NCBI GenBank assembly: GCA_025062195.1
Contig: JANXAS010000007.1
Span: 1 to 64,000 of the forward strand
Length of the DNA stretch: 64,000 nt
DNA from: Armatimonadota bacterium
Lineage (GTDB): Bacteria; Armatimonadota; Fervidibacteria; Fervidibacterales; Thermosaccharophagaceae
Reading direction: 5' to 3'
Positions 27,016-36,700 of this stretch are shown here, one piece after another. Both the position numbers and the translations under genes were made by a program. The stretch's first letter is position 1; each line of letters begins with the position of its first letter. The notes beneath the pieces are model-generated. The model was not told where the DNA came from. It was given only the letters and a program-made list of their open reading frames with translations, and did not search any database.

Positions 27016-29208
27016 CTACCACCATGCGTCATACATTGGCTTTTGAATGATGATACCATAGACGCTCCATGCGCATGCTACTATGCCTTCGCCGAGTATT
27101 AATCCGATGAAAAATGGCGTTGCTGCCAGCGCCGAGTATGAACCAGCATACCTCAATAGCAACCACTTTACAGTTGAGCCTATGAGCAAGCAGAGCCAAT
27201 AAAAGTCAATCGCATAGCTTGTTCCAAGCAGATAGCCAAGTGGATGCAATCCCCACCATGGCATGCGATGATACAGGAAGTTCAACATGAGTGTAAACGT
27301 GAGCCCAAATGCCACAGCACACCTTGAGAACACATTTGGTTGTGAGGGTGTTCCAATCCATGAGGCGAGCCTGTTAAATGTGTCCATACCAACCCACACA
27401 ACTTCGCCAACGACCCTTGTCGCACCATGCGAATAAAATAGCACTGGATAAAGTCCAAAACAAAGCGCCATCGTCATGAGCCCCATGAAAACGATGAGCG
27501 CACATACGAACCAGATTGGCACCTTAATAATTTCGCCCATTCTTATCGCCTCAATTGCGACTGGCATTGGATGATTCCTGTTGAGCCGATTGAACCAGAA
27601 GAAAAGGGCAAGTGCTGTTAACTCCCTCGGGCGAAATGAGCGGCTGCCAAGCCATATGAGCATCAAGTCCTGCGGGTTGGCAAACAGCAGCGAATGAGAC
27701 GGCGGACCAGCTTCGGCACGCAACCTCGTCACAGCGGTGGAGATGAGGAAATGTAACACCCAAAAGGAAATGGCTATCGGGAGTGACAAGCCGGCTCGGA
27801 TTGAGATGAACAGGCAAACTAACAACGCTATCGCGAATGAGATGAGTGCAATCCTTGAAGATCTCTGAAAGCCGCACTTGTGCTGTGCTTGACTGGTTGG
27901 TGACCTTGAGGGAACAACAAGCCCGATGATTGTATCTCTCATGCGCCATAGCGCCAAAATGGCTATGGCAAGCGCAGCCCCGGAAGCCTGCTCATTCTCA
28001 TAGGGGAAGCGAGGCAGGCGCATTAATCCGAGTATCATCCCAAACAACCTTTGCAACTTGCGGAGCAAATAGAAAAGCCAAGCTGATGCACACACATCAA
28101 GCGGCATGAGGTAGCTGTAGCCGATGATGAATGGGTAAAGAGCCAACGGCGTTGAGCCCAGAGCAGTCCATGGTGGTTCGGTGACAAAGTGCATTAGGTC
28201 CCTGTCCCTTGCGCGCACCTTTATGAATGGCACACTCGGATAAAGGTGATGCAGGTGGTTAATCATGTCTACAAATGCTGCTGCAATAAAGCCCCACCAA
28301 AATAGGCTTGAGCGCCAACTGAGCCGTTCGGTCACTATCTCCATCGGGATACGAGTTATCGGGAACCCGAGTTTCTCCTGATGCGCCCAACGGCAGTAAA
28401 GGAGTAGTGCTGAAGAGGTGTATGCAACAAAGAGTGATGTCATCAGCCCAGTCCATGAAAGCGCTGGCATCAACCAATGGCTTTCATATCCGGAGCCATA
28501 AAACTTACCACCACCAGTATAAAAGTGCCATGCTACACGCTTATCAGTTATGGCGAGCCATTTTGGGATATGTTGGAAGAAGAGTTCCTGCCATCTGTTC
28601 GTCGGGTTCTCAAACCACGCTGCTGCCGGTATGACACCCATCAAACTCACGACTTGGTCATGACCGATGAGAACGCTTTGCACGGTCAAGCCGGTGTGAA
28701 TGAGCAATAGTTCACTATGGCTCAGCGCCAATCTTGGATGAAGCATTTTGATGAGCCTGTTTAATAATGCTAAGGAGATAAGCAGCACGAGGGCGTTCAT
28801 TGGTAGAGAGAGCGTCGTCATATGAAGCGCATGCCATAAGCCCTCCGTTACACCGATCCAATAGGCGTTAATTGGCAGAAGAAAAAACGCAATGGCAACA
28901 CCACGCACAATACGCAAGCCTGTAGGATGGCACTCCAAAGCAACTTCTATTAGCGATTCCTCAGTCACCCACTTCCTCTGACTGGGTGTAAATGGGCGCA
29001 TGGGCACCCCCCTACAATCTGAGCCACTCAAGTATGCTTGACCAGCAATTCGGACAAAGGCTTTGATGGCACAGCTGCTTAGGCGATGATGCTTTAAAGC
29101 TGCCTCGTGAGGGCTACAAGCATGCAGCTCATTCACAATGTGCGGGATGAAAAGGGACGGATTACATCTCCGAATTAAATCATGCGGCGTAGGCAAAGAT
29201 ACAGTCAA
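27016..29208 (-). CDS. Large polytopic membrane protein (DUF6784/DUF6785-like)
   Basis: 730 aa, many TM helices; EAGPPSHSLLFANPQDLMLIWLGSRSFRPRELTALALFFWFNRLNRNHPMP. Confidence 0.7.
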   Translation of the reverse strand: MTVSLPTPHDLIRRCNPSLFIPHIVNELHACSPHEAALKHHRLSSCAIKAFVRIAGQAYLSGSDCRGVPMRPFTPSQRKWVTEESLIEVALECHPTGLRIVRGVAIAFFLLPINAYWIGVTEGLWHALHMTTLSLPMNALVLLISLALLNRLIKMLHPRLALSHSELLLIHTGLTVQSVLIGHDQVVSLMGVIPAAAWFENPTNRWQELFFQHIPKWLAITDKRVAWHFYTGGGKFYGSGYESHWLMPALSWTGLMTSLFVAYTSSALLLYCRWAHQEKLGFPITRIPMEIVTERLSWRSSLFWWGFIAAAFVDMINHLHHLYPSVPFIKVRARDRDLMHFVTEPPWTALGSTPLALYPFIIGYSYLMPLDVCASAWLFYLLRKLQRLFGMILGLMRLPRFPYENEQASGAALAIAILALWRMRDTIIGLVVPSRSPTSQAQHKCGFQRSSRIALISFAIALLVCLFISIRAGLSLPIAISFWVLHFLISTAVTRLRAEAGPPSHSLLFANPQDLMLIWLGSRSFRPRELTALALFFWFNRLNRNHPMPVAIEAIRMGEIIKVPIWFVCALIVFMGLMTMALCFGLYPVLFYSHGATRVVGEVVWVGMDTFNRLASWIGTPSQPNVFSRCAVAFGLTFTLMLNFLYHRMPWWGLHPLGYLLGTSYAIDFYWLCLLIGSTVKWLLLRYAGSYSALAATPFFIGLILGEGIVACAWSVYGIIIQKPMYDAWW

Positions 29209-29235
29209 GGTGGCAGAGGTATTTTTACCTCGCTC

Positions 29236-30747
29236 TTAAAGCTGTTTTTGCTCCGTCGGTTGCTCGCTCTCCTGCTGCTTTTGTTCCTTCCGCTGCTCCT
29301 TTGCTGGCTCCTTCTCTTTCGTCTCTTCCTCCTCCCTTACGCTAAGCAATGCTTTTGCACCGGGAGCAACAATTATCTCGTCCTCCTTGCGCCCGCCATT
29401 TGCAAGTAATATCGTCACCTTCGTGCACTCAAAGATATGTCCTTCCTCAGTGTCATTCACAATGACCTTTCCCTCCGCCAACAACTTATCCTCACGATGC
29501 CAATAAGTGACCACATCTGCGCTTCCCGCATATTGTCCGTGTTTGAATCGTAAGTTGCCTGTGGCAACAGCTCGGCGCTCACGGTAAAAGTATTCAACCC
29601 TCTCGCACTCAATCACGGTTGGCTTGCGCCTTATTCGCTCACGCAGCGGCAACTTATCCTCGTTTTGCTCGCTTGTTTGTGTTTTAACCTCCTCTGTGCT
29701 CTTTGAAGGCGTGCTGCACTGTGTGTCCTCTTTCACCCTTGATTCAAGGTGCACTTTGCCTTGAAGGAGCACCCTGCGTTCCTGCCTGAACAACTCTGCC
29801 CTCGGCGCTATGAGCACTATATCAGGATCCTCATAGCGGACTAATCCATCGGCAACAAGATATTCCTTCTCCTCATCGTAGGTGAAGCGCTTCACTTGTA
29901 TGACATAGTCCTCGCCCTCCTCACGCACTGTCACATCAGCGCCAAATATCTTTCTCCCAACTCGCTTCAGCGGTTGCGTGGGGGACTCAAACAACATCTT
30001 GCGCTCCTTCTTTTCCCTGTCCTTGGAATCCTTAACAGCGGTTTTAGTCGGCTGGTTTTTCCCAATCCCGATCAAATGCGTTAGCGCCTCAACATCCATA
30101 GGCTTTAACTCAAATCTCTCAAACGGTTGCACAATGTGCACAGCAAGCCTAACTGGAGGGTGCGCCACATACTCGCCGCTCTTCATGTTCACATCAAGTT
30201 GACGGCAATAAAATTGCGCATCATTTGTGTTCGCATATACGCCGTCACACAGGTGCAGATGATGTTGCATCGGCATGTAGAGCACACGCATTGTGACGAA
30301 ACGCAGCCTTTCAGAATCACCGACAACACGGCACGGTATTTCAAGGATACGCTCACGGTCTCGCCAGACAACACGCTCCATCCTCATCTGCAAACCCATT
30401 TCCGTCCGCACAGTCACATTACCACGCACCTCAATGTCATTTGTGACCATGTTCCATGTCGCGTGCTCCGCAGTGACACGCAGCAGCGGCTTTCCAGAAG
30501 TATAGTAAATAGCTTCCTTTAGCCCATCCACCTCTGTCATCGTCCTTTGCCTGTTGACCTTTATGACACTGGCACTCAGCTCCCAAATTGTCTCGCCATC
30601 GCTTCGTATCTTCAAACCCCGTATGCGCTCAAACTTGACTGCAATATCAGGGCGCGGTTTGTTACGCAGTTGCGTTTGTTCAAGCTTTGCGTTGCGTGGA
30701 TACAATCGCCACACGCAGAATAAGAGGGCAATAGTAAGGGGGAGCAC
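29236..30747 (-). CDS. LptC/OstA-like LPS-export type protein with charged low-complexity C-terminus
   Basis: N-terminal TM then GLKIRSDGETIWELSASVIKVNRQRTMTEVDGLKEAIYYTSGKPLLRVTAEHATWNMVTNDIEVRGNVTVRTEMGLQM; C-terminal KEKEPAKEQRKEQKQQESEQ. Confidence 0.75.
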   Translation of the reverse strand: MLPLTIALLFCVWRLYPRNAKLEQTQLRNKPRPDIAVKFERIRGLKIRSDGETIWELSASVIKVNRQRTMTEVDGLKEAIYYTSGKPLLRVTAEHATWNMVTNDIEVRGNVTVRTEMGLQMRMERVVWRDRERILEIPCRVVGDSERLRFVTMRVLYMPMQHHLHLCDGVYANTNDAQFYCRQLDVNMKSGEYVAHPPVRLAVHIVQPFERFELKPMDVEALTHLIGIGKNQPTKTAVKDSKDREKKERKMLFESPTQPLKRVGRKIFGADVTVREEGEDYVIQVKRFTYDEEKEYLVADGLVRYEDPDIVLIAPRAELFRQERRVLLQGKVHLESRVKEDTQCSTPSKSTEEVKTQTSEQNEDKLPLRERIRRKPTVIECERVEYFYRERRAVATGNLRFKHGQYAGSADVVTYWHREDKLLAEGKVIVNDTEEGHIFECTKVTILLANGGRKEDEIIVAPGAKALLSVREEEETKEKEPAKEQRKEQKQQESEQPTEQKQL

Positions 30748-30803
30748 TATACAACATAGCGCGATGAACTTTGAAAAAAATTTCGCACAAGCCTCACCTC
30801 AAA

Positions 30804-31265
30804 CTACTCTGGGAATATCGGCGGTGGCGGCGGAGTTAATGTCCCAGTTAAGAGCGTTACTGTGATAAGGGGATTGTAACCATCAACTGGTTTGCCATAG
30901 TAAACGAATGCCTCATTATAACCGGCTGCTGAGACTTTCACAGTTACATCAACACCCACAGGTAAGGTGAGCTCAAATTCGCCCCTGTCATTGCTCACAA
31001 CTGCAGCGAGAAGTTTATCCCCGAGATCATAGGCTTCAATCCTTGCGCCCGAGATTGGCTTGCCCAAATGGTCGCGCACAACCCCGGTTACTTTTGCGGT
31101 TTTTTGTCCGCCAATTATGCCCGGCGGAGTGCCACCATTGCCACCGTCGCACCCTGATAGCGCAAATAGAGGCACGAATAAAAAGCACAACGCAAAGAAG
31201 GGAACAAGCACACTCGCATACATTGATGATTTTTTACCTCTCATCGCTGACGCCTCCATGAACAT
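30804..31265 (-). CDS. Carboxypeptidase-regulatory-like domain lipoprotein
   Basis: Lipobox FALSGCDGG; VTGVVRDHLGKPISGARIEAYDLGDKLLAAVVSNDRGEFELTLPVG. Confidence 0.8.
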   Translation of the reverse strand: MFMEASAMRGKKSSMYASVLVPFFALCFLFVPLFALSGCDGGNGGTPPGIIGGQKTAKVTGVVRDHLGKPISGARIEAYDLGDKLLAAVVSNDRGEFELTLPVGVDVTVKVSAAGYNEAFVYYGKPVDGYNPLITVTLLTGTLTPPPPPIFPE

Positions 31266-31301
31266 GAGTGCTACGCATCACCGATACGCCATCTTGCACT
31301 C

Positions 31302-32450
31302 TCACAACGGCTCCAATTCAAAATTTACATCGCTGAGTATTGCACCATATAGCAGTGTAATGCGTCTCTCTTGTGGCTTATAGCCGCTCAATTGAGCACG
31401 GACGATATATTCTCCAGCTGGCACAAAGAAGCTGTATCGTCCATTTGAGTTGGTAAAAGTCCTTGCGACAATGGAGCTGGACTTTGCATCAATCAATTCA
31501 ACAGCTGCTCCCTTAGCCAACTGCCCATCTGCAATCCTGACTAAGCCACCGATGTTATAAGGCAGGCTTGGCAGCGTCCCTTTAGGCGCAAGGTAAAATG
31601 TCAGCTCACCGCCGCGTATCACTATCTTCGCCTCATACGGCTCATAATCGGGATGTGATATCCTGACTTGTTGCTCCCCCGATGGCACACCGGATAATTC
31701 AAACCTGCCTTGCGCAATGGTCACAGTTGCACCCTCAATTGGCGATTGGTCTTCAGCATTCAGCACAATTCCAATGACCGAAATTGGGTAACCCAAACGA
31801 AGCAACTTGATCTCACCGATGTCTCTCTGCTCATCAACCAATACAACAACCTCAACATATCCCACGAGGAAATTCGGATGCCTGACCTCCGCTTTGGCTG
31901 AACCTGCAGGAATGCCACTGAGCAGAAATTCGCCATTGATGTCTGTCCATCCATAAGTGGACAACCCGCCTGATATAACAGTTATCATGGCATTGACAAT
32001 GCCCTTCCCAGTTTCACCATCAATAACTTTCCCACCAATCGTCGCCGATCCGTGACGCCTTGAAAGCTCAATATCCTCAAACTGATATGTTGTCCCCATT
32101 GGCTGTGGCGGACGCCATGTCATTGCGTAAGTTTGATAGCCATGTTTTGAAACGGTCACAGGTATCTCCTTCACACCGGTCGGGATAACAACAGTTAGCT
32201 CAAACCACCCTGCACCGCCTTCGTTACGATTAACCGTCTCCATCCTATACCCGTTGATGATTACAACGGCATCATTAACTCCCTCATTGGTATCCGCATC
32301 CACCACCCGCCCTAAAACAAGGACGCCCACCTGCTCGCCACCCGGTGAAATTCCCCCACCGCATCCAACCAGCGCAACCGCAATGATTACGCCAATTATA
32401 GCGATTGCTGCATTGTAAGACACGGAGCGCAACAGATTCTCACCTCGCAT
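31302..32450 (-). CDS. Multi-domain carboxypeptidase-regulatory-like lipoprotein
   Basis: Signal with VALVGCGGG; repeated IGGKVIDGETGKGIVNAMITVISGG, IGIVLNAEDQSPIEGATVTI, GGLVRIADGQLAKGAAVELI. Confidence 0.82.
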   Translation of the reverse strand: MRGENLLRSVSYNAAIAIIGVIIAVALVGCGGGISPGGEQVGVLVLGRVVDADTNEGVNDAVVIINGYRMETVNRNEGGAGWFELTVVIPTGVKEIPVTVSKHGYQTYAMTWRPPQPMGTTYQFEDIELSRRHGSATIGGKVIDGETGKGIVNAMITVISGGLSTYGWTDINGEFLLSGIPAGSAKAEVRHPNFLVGYVEVVVLVDEQRDIGEIKLLRLGYPISVIGIVLNAEDQSPIEGATVTIAQGRFELSGVPSGEQQVRISHPDYEPYEAKIVIRGGELTFYLAPKGTLPSLPYNIGGLVRIADGQLAKGAAVELIDAKSSSIVARTFTNSNGRYSFFVPAGEYIVRAQLSGYKPQERRITLLYGAILSDVNFELEPL

Positions 32451-32475
32451 GCTGCATTTGCAGCCTCAACATGAA

Positions 32476-34758
32476 TTACCTTTTGCCAACACTTGCTCCA
32501 ATTGGCGGTATGATGAGCCAGACACCGATTGGCTTAAGCGAGCGCACCCAAAAGCCGCCCCACGGCTCAATAACATCGGCGGCTTGATATCCGTTCTCCT
32601 GCGTCCAAACCCAAATCGTCGGATCAATCAAGCCAGCCTGCGAAGCCGACTGCAAGTCCATCAGTTGCCCATCGCCATACTGGACTCTGAAACCGCTTAC
32701 CCTGATCGGGAATGTGAACGGGTTGGCAAGTTGATTGAAGCCGCCAAGGAGAGGTATTTCAAATGGTTCATCAGTCGGCGTCGGCGCGCCTTGCACACTT
32801 ATAGTCGTATCCTCATTCAGCTTCAACCAGTATCCGATACCGGGATGCATCGGCGTTGAGATGCTCGGGTAGATTTCATACTTACTCAGCCCGATCAAAC
32901 TCGGTTGCCAATGCGCAAGCAGCAACTTCTCCCTCGGTATGCCGAGAATCTCCGCCTCGTCCGATTTTAGCGGCAGGACAGGGATGCCCATCAAATGCCA
33001 ACCACTCTTAAATGTCTTTGTGAGAGTCACTGCAGAGCCGGGTGCATTAAGCAAGAGCACATAAAAGCCAAAGCAGACATTTCTGAACTCCGTTGCTTTC
33101 GTCCCGCCAGTCGTCGTATGTTCAATTGTCAACCTGCGCAATCCATCCAAATTGATGCCCTTCGTTACAGCGAAGACGCCCCTTTTAACACCGGCGTTAG
33201 CCTGCATACCGTTGCTGCTGACACTGACCGAGCCCTCATCAGCGCCAATTAGCGCTCCAAAGAGAGGATTTTCCTTGTTCTCAGGACCACGCACACCATA
33301 CGGGAAGTAAACTGTCTTTCGTATGCCATCAAGCGATATGTCCACCCTTATTCTGTTCGGACCACCGATGTTAAAGAACTGTGGCGCAATAAAGCCCTCA
33401 CCGAATGTGACCTCAACTTCGTTTCCTTCCTCAGCATACAGGTCATCGCTCATATCATTGCTGTATATGAGCTTTGCCATAGCATTTTGCGGGACCTCAT
33501 CGCCAGTTGGCGTTGTGCGGTAGTAATTAATGCCGATGATGATGCCAATCTCAAGTGGCACATTGAATACATAGAGTTTAAAGCCAGCCCTTACACTTGT
33601 GTCCAAAACATGTTGGCGGCGATACCAGTCATAAAAATCAAGCCCCTCAACTCGTTGAACTATCTGACTGACTATTCGCTTAAGCGCCGGCACATCACCC
33701 GACAGTGGCACGCTCGCATTCGCATCATAGAAGCTGTAATAGGATTCATTGAAGCGCCTAAAGAGGTTAGGTGCTTCGGCAGCCACTTTAAGCCATGCTG
33801 CAGCGCTCATCCCATAGCGCCATATCGCCATCGGTTGGTAGCCAGATGGCGGCATGAAAACCGAATTGCCCAATGGCGGTTGATTGAGCAGATCATACAG
33901 CGGCATCAAAAATAGAGGGTCACCATCATACGGGTCGCTCGGGTCAAACCCGGGTATGAGTCTTCTTGTGGCGATAATTGCTGCAGCCCTTGCCATCCCT
34001 TCTTCCCACGATGGATATGAGAGCACAAGTTCGCCCCTGAACGCATGAAATATGAGGTGAGTGAGGTTAAAGTAGTCAAACTTGCGTCCCTCAAACTCGC
34101 CTATGCGTATTTCATCCGTTGATGGTGAGTATATGCCGCCGTCAAGCGCATCAAGTGTTGTATCCAAAACTATTCTGACCTTGCGGATTGAGCCCGGCGG
34201 GGATGTCACCGGTTGACCATAGACATCAATCATAGTCGGCATAGCGTTATTAAGCCAATTGCGAAGCGCCTCTGCCACCTCTTTTCGGAAGCCGACAAAT
34301 TCAAACTCAAGCTTGCCAGCACCATAAACCCTTGAGCGAAACATCGTTGATGTTGTAAGCCGCTGAGCAAGCATATCTGAGCGAAGTATGCGTTTCCTTC
34401 TCGGCTCAACTGCAACGGCGAGCATGTCAACACCCAACCGATCTGTTTTCCAAAAGCCAACCTGACGAAGGAAGTTGACAAGTCTTGGGCGAGTCCTCCT
34501 CAGGCGCCATTCGGCATCCCTTATTGCCCATTGAGTGCGCCATTGAAGTTGGCTTGCAGCGCGCACACCAGCCGCATCAACTGATATGGCACCGGCTATG
34601 CCCCGTATGCGCGTCTCAAACGGTGTCCCATCAACAACTTCGTAGCTTGCTTGACCGTGTAAGCTGCCGACAAAAAGCATTGACACGAAAATTGAGACGC
34701 ATATTTCCTTATGCCAATTCACACCTCTACCAACGCCTTGGCAGCTTGAATAGCCCAT
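32476..34758 (-). CDS. Large secreted protein of unknown function
   Basis: 760 aa with signal peptide; zincin-like-looking central region and C-terminal TKTFKSGWHLMGIPVLPLKSDEAEILG module. Confidence 0.65.
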   Translation of the reverse strand: MGYSSCQGVGRGVNWHKEICVSIFVSMLFVGSLHGQASYEVVDGTPFETRIRGIAGAISVDAAGVRAASQLQWRTQWAIRDAEWRLRRTRPRLVNFLRQVGFWKTDRLGVDMLAVAVEPRRKRILRSDMLAQRLTTSTMFRSRVYGAGKLEFEFVGFRKEVAEALRNWLNNAMPTMIDVYGQPVTSPPGSIRKVRIVLDTTLDALDGGIYSPSTDEIRIGEFEGRKFDYFNLTHLIFHAFRGELVLSYPSWEEGMARAAAIIATRRLIPGFDPSDPYDGDPLFLMPLYDLLNQPPLGNSVFMPPSGYQPMAIWRYGMSAAAWLKVAAEAPNLFRRFNESYYSFYDANASVPLSGDVPALKRIVSQIVQRVEGLDFYDWYRRQHVLDTSVRAGFKLYVFNVPLEIGIIIGINYYRTTPTGDEVPQNAMAKLIYSNDMSDDLYAEEGNEVEVTFGEGFIAPQFFNIGGPNRIRVDISLDGIRKTVYFPYGVRGPENKENPLFGALIGADEGSVSVSSNGMQANAGVKRGVFAVTKGINLDGLRRLTIEHTTTGGTKATEFRNVCFGFYVLLLNAPGSAVTLTKTFKSGWHLMGIPVLPLKSDEAEILGIPREKLLLAHWQPSLIGLSKYEIYPSISTPMHPGIGYWLKLNEDTTISVQGAPTPTDEPFEIPLLGGFNQLANPFTFPIRVSGFRVQYGDGQLMDLQSASQAGLIDPTIWVWTQENGYQAADVIEPWGGFWVRSLKPIGVWLIIPPIGASVGKR

Positions 34759-34774
34759 CCTATGCTCACCGCCA

Positions 34775-36700
34775 TCATCTAACAGAAAATCGCCTCAGCT
34801 CGCTATAGCTGAATGCAGTAGCATCCTTTGGATCTTCAGAGTTTGAAGCGATAGCCATCCAGTAATATGTTTTGCCGTGCAGCAGCGGTTGACCATCGTA
34901 AGTGATGCTTGTCCCTTTAAGTGGTGCTGTCGTTTCCCATTGCGGGTCAACCGCACCGGTTGGGAAGTCGGCAAACAACTGCACCCAATATGCAACAGCA
35001 CCGTCCACTGGCTGCCATTCAAAAGTCAGCTGCTCGCCCTCGCTGACTGAAACCAAGGCATCATTCTGCGGGGATGATAAACGAAGCTCACCCAACGGCA
35101 CAAGCTCCTTCTCGTTACTAAAGCTGCTTTCTCTGCCGAGAACCGAAAGCAATGTGTATGCATACCTTACGGGCTTAAGCGGCGTGTGCTCATCAGAGAT
35201 ATCAACAAACAGCGGCAATGATGTTCCCTCTATTGTCGCGACGCGCTTGAAGCCACCAACATGAGCATAGCTACGATAAATGGCATAGCCTGCTATATCC
35301 TCTCTACTGGTCGGCATCCACCACAAACCTGCCTCAATGAAGTAGCCCTTTGGTGGCAGACGCTTGCTGTAAGATAGCCTATGTGCTGCCTCAAGCACTT
35401 TGATCAAGTCAAGCCTTAGGTGGCGGCGAAGAAATGACTTGAAAGCGCATAAGCTGGCGTTGTTGATAACTCTGCTCACACTCGCAGGGTATGTGAACAT
35501 CGTCCCGTTTAATTCCGTCGGGTTTGGCAACGGAGAAAGCTCCGATGAAATTTCTGTAAGGGTGAAGTTCAACTCTACGCCTTTACCGCTCTCAACTTGG
35601 ACATTGCGGCGAGCTTGCAAATAGCCGCTTGCCACAACCTCAACAATTATTGAGCCAGCAGGTATGCCGCTTATTCGGTAGCGCCCAAGTTCATCAGTCA
35701 CACACGATGCAGCTGAAAGCATACCGATGAGCGCATACACATAAGCGCTTTTGACCGGCTGCCCATTTCTATTCTTAACAACACCGTAAACGCTGCCAGT
35801 GACACCCTCCGTGAAGACCGTAACATCAGCGTTGAATGTTCTTCTTCCACCTACAACAGTGACATTGTCTCGTTCGCCGAGCAATGTCACGCCAGCAACC
35901 TTAGCTATTGCGCGCAGCTTATATTTTCCCGGACGACAGTTTCGGAAGACGAATGTGCCGAAGAGGGTCGTCCTTGTGCTCGCCACAACTTGCTCGCCTT
36001 GGATGAGCTGAACCTCGGCATCAAGCAGCGTATCACCATTTGTGTTATAGACAACGCCTGCTATTGAACCATTGCCCGGCTCGTCAAAAGCTACATGTAG
36101 TTCATGAATGCCACCCGGCTTGATGTCAACGAAGTCATACATCTCACCGATGCCGCTCAACTCAAGTTTGATCGCATGTCTTGTCGGGGAGAGACCCCTC
36201 AGTTCAGCCGGTGTAACCATACCAGTTGCCTTACCATCAATGAATACCATTGCCCCTTCCGGCTCAGAGGTGACGCGCAACACGCCATTGGCGCCCGCCT
36301 GCTCGACGCTCACAAGCTTCGCATCAACCCTTACAGTTGAGTTGCGCATCGCCATCACAAACATGCTCCACTCATGATAGCCATCAAGTCTGAGCGTTAT
36401 CATGTGAACGCTTTCGTCAACAGCGGGTTGAGGCAATATTATCCTCGTCGGTGTGCTCCCGGAGGAGGCAGCATAGGCGCCAGTGTCAACTCCGTCAAGA
36501 AAGATCTTCGCTCCGCCAGGCGTTGAGGTAACCAATACTGCTGGGTTTGTCACCTGCGTTTGATTTGAAGTGCCGGGAGGACTTGGCAGCTTACCACCGG
36601 TGCACCCAACGAGCAGCGAAACAACCGAGGCAGCTAATATGACACTCGCTTTAGAAGGTGCCGCGAAGTTGGAAGCTAACGACGGTAGCCTTATAATCAC
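34775..36700 (-). CDS. PEGA and carboxypeptidase-regulatory domain lipoprotein
   Basis: Lipobox VVSLLVGCTGG; VLVTSTPGGAKIFLDGVDTG and VTSEPEGAMVFIDGKATGMVTPAEL PEGA modules; GTG ~36700 is the most plausible start inside ORF 34775..36889. Confidence 0.78.
   Translation of the reverse strand: MIIRLPSLASNFAAPSKASVILAASVVSLLVGCTGGKLPSPPGTSNQTQVTNPAVLVTSTPGGAKIFLDGVDTGAYAASSGSTPTRIILPQPAVDESVHMITLRLDGYHEWSMFVMAMRNSTVRVDAKLVSVEQAGANGVLRVTSEPEGAMVFIDGKATGMVTPAELRGLSPTRHAIKLELSGIGEMYDFVDIKPGGIHELHVAFDEPGNGSIAGVVYNTNGDTLLDAEVQLIQGEQVVASTRTTLFGTFVFRNCRPGKYKLRAIAKVAGVTLLGERDNVTVVGGRRTFNADVTVFTEGVTGSVYGVVKNRNGQPVKSAYVYALIGMLSAASCVTDELGRYRISGIPAGSIIVEVVASGYLQARRNVQVESGKGVELNFTLTEISSELSPLPNPTELNGTMFTYPASVSRVINNASLCAFKSFLRRHLRLDLIKVLEAAHRLSYSKRLPPKGYFIEAGLWWMPTSREDIAGYAIYRSYAHVGGFKRVATIEGTSLPLFVDISDEHTPLKPVRYAYTLLSVLGRESSFSNEKELVPLGELRLSSPQNDALVSVSEGEQLTFEWQPVDGAVAYWVQLFADFPTGAVDPQWETTAPLKGTSITYDGQPLLHGKTYYWMAIASNSEDPKDATAFSYSELRRFSVR

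Noticed and set aside
29182-29409. Plus-strand Leu-rich ORF (LLLLLFLPLLLCWLLL) as a membrane protein
   Set aside because: It is the antisense of the E/K/Q-rich C-terminus of the LptC-like protein.
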